NCBI RefSeq assembly: GCF_049243985.1
Contig: NC_135381.1
Coordinates: forward strand, 18,835,345-18,899,344
DNA length: 64,000 nucleotides
Source of the DNA: Paroedura picta
Lineage: Eukaryota > Chordata > Lepidosauria > Squamata > Gekkonidae
Reading direction: 5' to 3'
How positions within the stretch are numbered: the stretch's first letter is position 1; every line of letters starts with the position of its first letter. A program made the translations under genes and the position numbers. A model generated the notes under the pieces. It worked only from the letters and a program-made list of their open reading frames with translations, was not told where the DNA came from and did not search any database. This document shows positions 12,301 through 24,300 of the stretch, piece after piece.

Positions 12301-15300
12301 CCGCAAATCCTTAAACTGTTCCTGATGGCCCCCTTCTAAAGATGAGGCCAGGTGTGCAAGCGTATGAGTCCTGCCTCCCATCTCATTTCTTTGATCCTTT
12401 GCCTCTCAGGTGGCCATGCCTCACCAGTGGCTGGAAGGGAACCTCCCTGTCAGTGCCCGCTGTGCCGTTTGTGACAAAACGTGTGGGAGTGTGCGGAGGC
12501 TGCAGGACTGGCGCTGTCTCTGGTGTAAAGCAATCGTAAGAGCTGCTACTTCTCCTGTTCTCCCTCTCCGTTTATCCAAGCCTTCCTCCCTCCCCTGCTG
12601 CCCACCCACCCACCCACCTACAGGGCGTGCAACAGAGTCTCTAGCAATCCCAATATGTCGTTTTGACAGATTTTTTGAAGCCTGACCAGATTCCTAGTGG
12701 TTCGATTGGCGTGTGTGGTGGGAACTCTTGGCTGATATGGGGGTGGAGGAATAACAGCTCTGGGAAAGGTGGAGGGGAGATTGTTCTAGCACATGCACCC
12801 TAGGAGTACCAAAATGCCTGTTCTTTTGTAGGAGGTTTAGAAGTGCATGTTTTCCCCATCCCAGTATACAGATAAGTAAAAGCCACTGAGGCTGTGGAAG
12901 GGATGAATGAAGAAGTTGGGGGAGAGTGAGAGAGAAAGAGAACAGAAGAAGAGGGTGAAGGTGACAGGCATAAAATGCAGCTTGTAGGCAAGGGAATATG
13001 GGTTTTATAGTTGTAGGGAAAAAATCACAGTCACTGGAATGGACCAGGTGATGCTGTGACGATCTCTCCTCTCCATGTAGAATGGGGGCACATCTGCAAC
13101 ATCTGCGGTTCCTCTCTTGTGAACTATCCCTGCCTCAAGCTCCTCTACAGGGGCTTTATTCATGGTGTAGTGAAGGGCATGCATGGACACAACACAGTAG
13201 GTTTCCAAATTTAGTTAGATAATAGATTTGTGATGTGTGGCACGCATAGACCCATTTCATACACTTAGTCCAGGGGTAGTCAAACTGCGGCCCTCCAGAT
13301 GTCCATGGACTACAATTCCCAGGAGCCCCTGCCAGCGAATGCTGGCAGGGGCTCCTGGGAATTGTAGTCCATGGACATCTGGAGGGCCGCAGTTTGACTA
13401 CCCCTGACTTAGTCCCTTCATGGATGTTTGGAGGTGGAGCTGATGCACCAGGTGAGAGGAGCAGACATGTGCATCCATGCTCCCAAATGTATTTAGGAGA
13501 ACAATCCACAAATTATAATCTGATGTGCTGCTGTTGTATTCATGCAAGAAGACTATTTAGTGCATAGTTTTTTGTAGTTTGGTCCTAAAGGGCTTGGGAT
13601 CAGCCCACTGTGCAAGTTTGCGTGGAACTCCATGCCTGGCAGAATGGAAAAGAACCCGAATTTCAGGGATACTTGCCCACTCACGGAAAGAAGAGTAAAT
13701 TAGTCTGCAGGCCACTGGGAAAGAGTGTGGCTAAAAACAGAATATTTACAAAGCTGTAACCATTTAAATTGTTGACCTTGTCTTTTTGCCAAGCAGGCTT
13801 TTGAGTGGCTGGAGCCCAATTAGATTTAATTTTTTGCATTGCATCTTATCTGTTCTGCTAGGGAAAGGGAGGTCCGTGAGAGGCCTGTGCGCTTCATACA
13901 GCAGTCAAAGGTGTCCAAAATGTCCAGTCGGACACAAAACACATTTGTGCAATATTACAAGAATTTTGGACAGTTTCCAACCCCCTCAGAAGTCTGACAA
14001 TCCAACCTGCTCTCTTCCCTTCTTCAGGCATAGCATTGTTGTGTCTGTGGTTCTCACCACTCTTGTGTTGGTGAGGAATTGCCTGCCTCATTGGCTTCTG
14101 TTGTGTACTTCTCTTTCACAGGTCCACAGTGCATGCAAGGAGCATCTGGGGAAGAAGTGCCCCCTGGGTCAGTACAAGGTGTCCATCATCCCCCCAACCG
14201 CTCTCAACAGCATTGACTCCGACGGTAAGGCTGGGATATGTGGCTGAGGCAGACCAAGCCTACATGGGCTTGTCTGGCAAGCAGATCTCCCAATAATTGT
14301 TTGTAGAGTGACGTTTTCTGTTCCTTCAGTGTTGGAAAACACATGATGTGCTGAACAATCTGAGGAGCCAGAAGGTAGTGGAGCTTCTTGCCTTTCCTGA
14401 ACAGTTGTCAGGCTTGGTCTGCCCACCCTCTTCTCCGGGCTTCTGTTGCATTTTCATTATTATTATTGTTATTGTTATTGTTATTGTTATTGTTATTGTT
14501 ATTGTTATTGTTATTGTTATTGTTATTGTTATTGTTATTGTTATTGTTATTGTTATTGTTGATGTTGATGTTGATGTTGATGTTGTTGATGTTGATGTTG
14601 ATGTTGATATTAGTTAGATTTATTTCCCGCCACTCCCCGTAGGCTCGTGGCGGGTCACAGTAGTCTTGTCCCCATTAAAATACTTTAAAACAATCCCAAC
14701 ATGGCGGAAGCTCTCATTATTCCCACCCCTGCTATCAGAGCGCCAGGGAGGATGGGGAGGAGATCTAACTTACTAGGTCTGGGGGCGGGGGGGGGCAGAA
14801 TGCTGGCTCTCATTTGCTGTCCCCGGCTTCAACCAAAAACCTGGCAAAAGAGCTCCGTCTTGCAGGCCCTGCGGAAAGCTGGTAAATCCCGCAGGGCCCG
14901 CAGCTCACCCGGGAGCTCGTTCCACCAGGTAGGGGCCAGGACCGAAAAGGCCCTGGCCCTGGTCGAGGTCAGGCGTGCTTCTCTAGGGCCAGGAACGACC
15001 AGGAGATTCTCCCCCACAGAGTGTAGAGCCCTGCGGGGGGCATAGGACAACAGGCGGTCCTGGTGCAGCCTCTTAGCTCCTTAGTGGTGTTGGGAAAGTC
15101 TCCCCTTTGTTCTTTTGTCTGTGAACTGGAGCTTCTCTTGGCTGGCAAAAGACACCAAAGAGTGGCTTGGCTTGTGAGTTGGACTCAGCCAACAGCAGTG
15201 GGTTTGGACAATTCCCCCCCCCCCAAAAAAGGGAAAGTTAGCTGTGTCTCTGTATCATTGTCTCCTCCCAATGGGTAAAAGCTGATTTATTTTTGTTTGT

Positions 15301-18300
15301 TGTTTCCCCCCATTAACTGTTATTGAGATAATTTGCATTGAATCTCAAGGTATGGGTAGAAAATCATAGCTGTGGAGCCAGCATCTATGTAATGATTATG
15401 TGATGGTGTAATGGTTAGAAACTAACAGCTTCGAAAACCCACTTGGCCATGGAAGCTTGCTAGGTGACCTCCCTCACAGGGTTGTTGTTAGGATTAAGTG
15501 GAGGAGAGGGGAAGGACTTGTAAACCACTTTTGGTTGGGACATTTTGTAATCTGTAAAAGACAAATTGTATGTGCAGCCCATATCTATATCGGTTTTTCC
15601 CCCCTGTTTAACATGGCAGTAACAGCACAAGGACCCAGCAGCAGGACTTGGAAGGTTTAAGCTCCCTCCCCAAATGACCCTGATCCTGGGCTGCATGTGC
15701 AATTCAGGATCTGCAGAGTGATGGAGATCCATGATCTGATTAAGTTTGACAAAGTGCCATGTGAACTTAGTGGGGGTTTCTGCTGGTTGGGGTCTCTGAG
15801 GAATTGAAAAAGCTTTAAACTGCTGGGGGGGGGGGGCAGGCTCATTGTCCAAGGAGACTGTTTGTTCCTGGACATGGTGCTGCTCTGCTGCTCCGCGCCA
15901 GGCAGGCATCGCTACCCAGCCAGCTATTGATCTGCCCTCGTGGTGCCAGCCTGGCTCAGTGAATGTGTTTTGCTCCCAATCTAATTTATTTAAAGTGCCT
16001 GCAGATTGCCAGTCCTTTGTGACCTGTCAAACGGTTGATCTTGTTTTCTTGCATCTGGTGTTTCTCTCTGCCAAAGAGACCATTTGCACATCTCTGAGCA
16101 ATTTCCAGTCAGCTTGGTAGATTTTTCATTTTTAAAAACTGGGATCTGGAACAGAATTGGTCCTGGGGCTGGAGGTGGGAGCTGTTGTTCTGCGACTCTT
16201 TTGAATAGGATTTCTGGCAGGTCCCAGGTGGGGGCATCCTGCTCCTCTCACAGTTGGCCTGGTACATAGATGCTGGGTTATTTGCTTGCTTACAAAACGT
16301 ATATTCTGCCTTTCTCCCCTTACAAGGGCCACCAATTAAAAACATACATGATAAAACCATTAAAATAACTCCCCCTGTCCCAAACATACCCTCTTAAAAT
16401 CACTTTTCAAAGAGTTTAAAAACAGAATCGAAGTACACATAAAGCAATTAAAAATATGCACAAAACATAAAACATTGGCAAGGAGAGAGGGATCATTAAG
16501 CAAATACCAAATGAAACAAAAAGGAAATCAGCACCAAAAGGGGGCTGAATCTCCATAGAGCAGGCAAGCCCAACCAGGGGTCCGTGGGAGTTCCAGAGGG
16601 GGTCCATGGCCTTAATGTTCTTAGTTGCAGCTAGGGAACTGGCAGCCTTCCACCCAGAAGGCTTGCTGGATGTAAAAAATCAAAGGTGGAAAGTCAGTTG
16701 TGGCTGCTATGGGTGGTCCAGGCTGTCTTCTCAGTTCCTGCCCTTCTTTCTGTCCTGCATGAAATGGAGTGGCAGCAAAGGTGGCTGGAGGAAACGAAAG
16801 AAAGACGACAGGTGTGGGTGGTGATGTCACTTCCAGGGGTGTGGCAAGGAGGCGTGGCCAGCTGACATCACTTCCAGAGGCCCTTGAAGCCTGAAAAATT
16901 ATTTCAGAGGTTCCTCCATGGTGCAAAGGCTGAAAAAGGCTGCTGTACAGAGAGACTCCCAAAACTTTGGCGCAGTGAGAAGGCCCTCTTCCAAATTGTA
17001 GCCACCTAGTTTCAGAAGTTCCTGGAACAGGGACACTGAAGATGACTGTGGTGGTTGGTCAGGATCATAAGGGATTAGGCAGGTCTTCAGGTCCTGGACT
17101 GTGCCCAGAAACAAACTGGAAGCCAGCCTCAGTGAGCCAAGACTGGATTAACATGGTCTGTACGACTCACTCCAGACAACGTCCTGGCTGCAGCGTTCTG
17201 TACCAGTGAAGTATTTGGATACTTTGCAAGGGCAGCCCCAGAAGAGAGTGCAGTGCAGTAATCTAACACAATCAGGGCATGTGTCGTGGCCCAGCCAGCG
17301 CCAACAGAGCAAAATGACGCACCGGATTCCTCTGAGGAAGTGGCCCTCAGCAGACCTGACCCGGAGCCACAGCCAGTGACAGACACTGCAGGAGGAGGCA
17401 GTTTCTGGGCAGCCAGAAATGGATCCACAGCCAAGCACCAGGGCAGTGACCCCTCAACCCTGAGTTGGTAACAGGAAGAAGAAGAGTTGCTTTTTCTACC
17501 CTGCTTTTCACTACCAGGAGTCTCAATCACCTCCCCTTTCCTCTTCCTACAACAGACACCCTGTGAGGTGGGTGAGGCTGAGAAAGCCCTGATATCACTG
17601 CTCGGTCAGAACAGCTTTATCAGTGCTGTGACTAGCCCAAGGTCACCCACCTGGCTGGATGTGGGGGAGCGCGGAATCAAACCTGGCTCGCCAGATTAGA
17701 AGTCCACACTCCTAACCATTAGATCCAGCTGCCTCTCAGAGAGAGTTATCTGCTGGTCAGTTCACCTCCCCTGTCACCAGAACCTCAGGAACAGCATAGA
17801 AGGAAGATAAGGAGGGATCTGCAAGACAGAAGGCACAGTGCTCAATGGGCAGCACAAGACTGGCTCCACATCAAAGATGGGAATGAGTGTTTGCAGGAGC
17901 AGGGTTGAGATGACTGGCAGGTGCTTGACATGATATATATAAGCAGAAAACTGGGGAGTGTTCTGCACTCTGGACTGATTTCCTTGCATGCATCCGTAGC
18001 CTGTATCTTAGACACTCTGCTTTCCAATTCTCCTTTGGACTTGAAGCTGTAGGTTAAGTCTAACCAGTATATGACCCTTGGAACTGTATTCTGATAAAAT
18101 CTGATGTTGAGAAATATCTGTTGTGTGTCTGCAACCAGGACAGCATGCACCACAGGGGCCAGATCTTTAGTCCAAGAAAGGCCACAGCTGGTTAAGCAGC
18201 TGAAGCAGGTAAAAGTAAATCTTGACTACAGCTGCCACTTGCTTACCCAGTAGTAGGCCTGGATCCAAGAGTGTCACAGATTATAGACCTGTTCCTTCAG

Positions 18301-21300
18301 AAGGAGTGCAACTCTGTCCAGAATGGGTGACCTCTGAAATCCTGGGTCAGATCTTCCATCCACCAGTAGCACTTCCATCTTGTTAGGATTAAGCTTCAGT
18401 CTAGTAGGCCACTTCCACTCCAAAACTGCTTTCAGACACCAGTTCAGGGTTTCTATAGCCTCCCTGCGATCAGCTGGAAGTGCAAGATAGAACTGATGGT
18501 CATGTGCCTATTGGTGATAACCCAGCCCAAATCTCTGGATGACCTCACCCAGCGGTCTCACAAGATTGGTCTTCATGGGATCCCAAAGGCCAGGGGCTGA
18601 GCAGCAGTCCCCCAACAACACCTTCTGAAACCTATATTCACCATAGAACATGACCCACCCCAGAATGGTGCCTCCTATTCCCAGTCCAGATAGGTGGCCC
18701 TGAAAGATACCGATGGTATCAACAGCCGCTAGAGGTCCGGAAGAATCAACAGTCTCACTCCCTCTGCCAATCCTCCAGCAGAAGTCAACCACAAGGGCAA
18801 CTAGAGGACAATGTCAGGAAAGGACAGGAGGACTTCAAGGTTCAGTTGGGATAATACAACAGTCTACGAGCTGAGCAGCCATGCAGGTGACTGGCTACTC
18901 CTGTTGTTGGCTTGACTGTATTTTCTGTCCACTCTGCCAGGGTTCTGGAAGGCCACCTGCCCCTCTTCCTGTTCCAGTCCCCTGCTGGCCTTTGTCAACT
19001 CTAAGAGTGGGGACAACCAGGGAGTTAAATTCCTACGCAAGTTCAAGCAGTTCCTCAATCCGGCCCAAGTCTTTGACCTGATGAATGGCGGGCCACACTT
19101 GGGGTAAGTGTCCTTTCTGAGCTCTCTGCTCTTTGTGCATGCTGTCAGCCTGGGAACATCAGGATATCCGGCCAGTAGGGAGCTGTCTTCTCTCTTGACT
19201 GCCACTGCCTAGAGCAAGAGTGGCCAACTTGTGGCTTTCCGGATGTTTGTGGACTACCATTACCACTGGCAGGAGCTCATGGGAATTGTGATCCATGGAC
19301 ACCTGGAGGATCACAGGTTGACTACCCCTGCAATGGGGGATTGTGACACCCTTCTCCACCTAGGCTTGGATCTCCAGGTCTGCTGTAGGCCAACTGAACC
19401 ACACTCCCTTCTGTCTACCCTACGCCAAGAGTGGGCTGTGTGCCAGCTTGAAAGGAAGAAAGAACATAGAGATGAGCAAGCAAGAAGCAGGAGCCAGCCA
19501 CTCACGCCCTGTGATACTAGGAGCATCTGGCGTGCTGATGGCCATGTCAATCAGTTCTTTTTCTCTTCCCTGCCCAGGTTGCGTCTCTTCCAGAAGTTCT
19601 CCACTTTTCGGATCTTGGTGTGTGGCGGGGACGGCAGTGTGGGCTGGGTGCTGTCTGAAATAGACTCCCTGGGGCTGCACAAGCAGGTGAGAATCATTCT
19701 GTTCCTCCCTCCACCACCTTGTTCTCTTGCCTCCATTAAAGATAGCGCTGCTTTTACTAGCAATGGGGAAATTCTGCACCAGAGAAGGCTGATTTCAGTT
19801 CCTACAGTGTGGAAATTTTACTCCATGCTCTGCACCATCTGCCCCTCCTATTGACAGCAGGCTGTTTTGGAGCTTTTACATGGTCTAGTTTGTCTAGTTA
19901 ACCATCTTCTGGGTTTTCCTCAACTCTGCTGTGTTGTTCCCCCACCTCCCAGCTTTAAAAATCATACTCAAAGAACTGAGTATACCTCCAACAACTGGTG
20001 CCATTTCTTCTTGCATCCTCCGTTCTCCACCCCACTACCAGTGGGCACTTTGTTTTTGCAGAGAGTAAATGTATCACTTTACCAGTATTACACTATGGTG
20101 ATATACTTACTACCTCTTTTTTTAAAGCCAGCAGAAAGCACTTCAGTGGGAGGAGAGGGGAGGGGGATGGTGGAAGGAAAACTGGGGGGAAGCAGAGAAT
20201 CTTCTCCCAGGTGCAGAGGCTCTATTGCCCCAGTGAGAGCCTTTGTATTTGCAGCAGCAGTAAGAGCTCAGTGGGGAATTGCCCATGTGTGGAAGCAGCC
20301 TTCTGTCCTTATGAATCACGTGATCTGAATGAGTTGCAGGAACTGGGCAAAACTGCATCTATTTTCTTAATGCCTCCCTGGTGCCCTTTTTCTTTGCCTT
20401 GGGGTAGGGTGGAGGTTGCAGGAATCAAATCTTTCAGCATAATAAGACTGCTTGTGGCCAGGGGTGTGTGCAGTTTGAACCCAAACAGATAGCAAATATT
20501 TATTTAGAGGCCTCGTGAAGAACCGAAAGGGAAAGGGGGAGGGAGAACCAGTAGAGAAGTGCAAAGAGGACAGCTTTCAAAGGGGCCAGAGAATGATTGT
20601 TTGATACACATCCCACTGCATTTTGTGACCGTTCCCTCCGTCAAGGGAAGCTTCTCCTTATTGTTGAGGGCTGTGTTGATGCATATTTCAGTCTCTGTTG
20701 CTAAAACAGGAGAGCTTGCAAGCTTTCTTGCATAGCCCTCCCCAATGAATAGCTGTTACCCCAATGGAGAGAGTGATGTCAAAACATGTTGGGAAATATA
20801 TGAAGCATTTATTTTTAGACACATTTGGATGCTGTCCTCCTCTTTTGTCTCTGTCAGCACAAAAAGAAGGGAAACACGAGTCCTCAGCCTTTATGGTGCT
20901 TGATTTCTGAGCAACCTGCGTGTGGCAGAATTTTTCACAGCTCTAGCCGTTCTGACCACCTCTCTTTTGGTTTTTTAACAGTGCCAGCTTGGTGTCCTGC
21001 CGCTGGGGACTGGCAACGACCTGGCCCGGGTGCTTGGCTGGGGCAGTCTCTGTGACGACGACACACAGCTGATGCAGGTGCTGGAGAAGCTGGAGCGAGC
21101 CACCACCAAAATGCTGGACAGGTGAGCCCCACCTGGAAGTCACCTATGAAATGGAGGGGGGAGGCTAGCGTTGGTGTGCATGCTGCATATGGTGGGTCGC
21201 GGCTGTTTTGGCACTGCACCCAACTCCAGCAAGTTGATTTGACATGTTACAAGAATATGCACAATGGATTCCATCTTCCTCCTCCTTTGTTGCACTCCTG

Positions 21301-24300
21301 TTATGGGAAAAGGAGTAGAGGCACAGCTTCAGGGATGAAGATCGGAAGCTCCTTCATCAAGAACAGGCATTTACCTGAGAGAACCAGTGGGGAATGGGGG
21401 GAGGGGAGGGTTACGAGATCCAGATGAGAAACTCCTGGAGATTAGGGGGTGTTGCCTGAGGAGAACAGGGCCTCAAGTGGCATACCCACCCTCACAGCAT
21501 CCATTTTCTCCAGGGGAAATGGATCTCTGGAGATAACCTGTAATTCCAGGAGAATCCCAAGCCCCACCTGGAGGCTGCATCCCTACCGCAAACTCTCCTC
21601 CAATACATAAAAGGCTTAAAAGCTGCCTTCCCTTATGTGGTGGTCATGATCCAAATCAGGCCTCCACGTGCCTGGCAAGTTTAAAAATATGTTGGGTGCT
21701 ACCTCTAGAGAAGGGATTCTAGAGCTCCTCGGCCTTTCTCCTATATCTTGCCTTAATGGGCTCAGCCACAAGCTGTTCCCAGCATTGCTATGACCCGGGG
21801 GCGGCATTCTCGGGGCTCCCCAAAGCCTGAAAAACACTTCAGAGTCATCTCCACAGTCCAAAGGTTGAAAAGGATTGATGAGGGGGTGCCCACAGATCTC
21901 CTGGCATGCATGCAGCTCAGGCCTCCAATGGGGCAGGTCACTGGGTGGGATGCGACCCTGAAATCCCCCTGTCCTTTTGCAGGTGGAGTGTCCTGACCTA
22001 TGAGGCCCCCAAGCAGTCTCCTCCAGCCATCAAAGAAGAAGGGGATGAGGAATCCAACATCCAGGTGAGGAGCCACTAAAGCAGATATGGAGTAACAAGA
22101 GCAGCTGTGGGGGTAGAGGGACATGAGAGGAAGGGGCTATGGAAGTAAAGATCCAGGGAGCTGCAGCCTTCCTTGGGGCAGAGCTGATGGAAAGAGCGTA
22201 TAGTAAATGTTGGCTTCTGCTCAGTTGTCTCCATTGCTTTTCAGGCTCAAATTTCCCACTATGCTGACTCAGTGGCCTTCCATCTGGCAAAGATCCTGGA
22301 GTCCGACAAACACTCTGTAGTGATTTCTTCAGCAAAGTAAGGGATGGGGCCCTGACTGGTGGTGGGGAGGGAAAGAAGCCGCCCCAGCAGCACCTTCAGA
22401 AGGAAAGAGGTTGGCACCCAAGCCGTGCCAGTGAGAGAGTCAGGGTGGCACAGTGGCCAGACAGGTGGCCTCAGCCCTTGGAGGTGTGGATTCAAGTCCT
22501 GCCTGTGTTGTTCAGGGGGCTCATTGAGGGGACAATATGGGCTAAATAGAAGCTTTGGCATCTCTGTGGCACCCTTGGTGGCATTTGAGTGAAAGCAGAT
22601 GTCCGTGGCTGGAGGCAAAAGTGGGGAAATGAGCATTGCTTCTGGATGCTGCATGTTTTTTTGGGGGTAGATGGATAGCTAGAGTGAAGCAGTTGCTTAT
22701 GGTCAGGTGGAGAAAGAGCTGCCTGCAGGTCCTCCATCAGCTTCCCTCCCTGACAGGTTCCTTTGTGGGACGGTGAATGACTTTGTGGCTGAAGTTGGCA
22801 GAGCCTATGAGCGGGCAGCGGACAGCAAGCAGGAAGCAGACACCATGGCTCGGAAGGCAAGTGTGTGTGACTCATGGGGCCCCACTCAACGTTGCGCCTT
22901 CCTGGTATTGTCTCTGGTTTTGCTACAAGGGGTTTTGATCAGATGCACCTTGCAAGTTCCCTGCTGGGAATTCAGTCCCCAGGTGGGCACGGCTGTGTTC
23001 TAGATCAGAGCAATGATGCACAAGGAGAGGGGGCTCCTGCCTGCCCCCTGCACACACAGGTGCCATTTTTACAATTAAAATGACCCCAGGAAGTTATTAC
23101 TTGCCGATGACCTCCCTGTCTGTACCTGCCAAGCTCTACACCAGGGGTAGTCAAACTGTGGCCCTCCAGATGTCCATGGACTACAATTCCCAGAAGCAGT
23201 TTGACTACCCTTGCTCTACACCCTCTAGGACTTCCTTTCTTTGTGAATCATAGTCCCAATCTGAACTGGGCCTGTAACTGTGTGGGAACACCTGGTCAAA
23301 AGTCCTTGTGGACAACCTGGGAGGACGAAAAGGTGACGTAACAAGTACGCAGCTGGTATTGCTCTGTGTAGTCCAGAACAGGGCACAAATCTCTTTGGTG
23401 CTTTCAGATCTGCAACTGAATGGCTGCTGGGGAAGTTTTCTGTGCCTTTCTTCTGGGGACCTTCCTGACCTTCCTGCCCCCCTTCCCCTTGCAGTGTGCA
23501 ATGCTGAATGAAAAGCTAGATTCCCTGGTTCGGGAGCTGAATGATGAATCGCAGGCCATCGTAGTTCCTGAAGGCACCTCGCCAGCAGCCCTGCCCAGTC
23601 CAGAAACCCCAGACAGTGCCAAGGAAGGGACGTTCCATCCCAGCCCTGTGCCTAGGATATTTAAGTCCAAGGAGCAGCTCATGCTGAGGGCTAACAGCCT
23701 GAAGAAGGCTCTACGACAAATCATCGAGCATGCTGAGAAAGGTGAGGAGCAGGTGCCTGGTAGCTAAGACCCCACCCTGATCTACAGACAGGTTCACAAG
23801 GTGGCTGTTCTAGGTTTTCTATGCAAAACTGCAAATTCTGGGCTTGGGGCAGAGTGGGATAGTTGGAGTAAGTGGCCTCCTTTACTGAGATTCCAAAATG
23901 GGACACTGATCAAAAGCCAAGATAGGGATTATTGCATGGGTGAGGAGCAGGAATTGTGCAATGAAAGTACATGAGGATTTGCAAGAAACGCCTGAAGGCC
24001 GGAGAAGGGGCTGGTGGATGCACAAGGTAAAGATGTTCCTCCCATGGGGCCACAGCGGCCCTGTCTGATCTACCTGCTGGCCCCTCTGCTTTTCCTGGCT
24101 CCCTTTAATATATGTGGACAGCCTTTGGACTGAGGGAACACCCTCTGCCTGTCTTGATATAGTGGTTAGGAGCACGGGCTTCTAATCTGGCGAGCTGGGT
24201 TTGATTCTCTGCTCCCCCACATGCAGCCAGCTGGGTGACCTTGGGCTCGCCACAGCACTGATAAAGCTGTTCTGACCGAGCAGTAAGATCAGGGCTCTCT

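Larger units (their letters stand above)
14225..18940. other. 4.7-kb intron before the catalytic exons, mostly LINE-derived
   Basis: It contains the L2-like 3' end (14456-15055), a worn SINE (15395-15535), LINE-derived sequence around 16270-18840 and a SINE nested at 17472. No additional exon is supported. Confidence 0.65.

Noticed and set aside
22405-22520. Possible tRNA-derived head (GGTGGCACAGTGGCCAGACA, GGATTCAAGTCC)
   Set aside because: Box-like motifs are present, but no recognisable SINE body or tail follows, so I left it out.
24154-24220. tRNA-like sequences with A and B boxes (also at 30092, 30838, 47778, 55976)
   Set aside because: They are heads of SINEs followed by family-specific bodies and tails, not functional tRNA genes.
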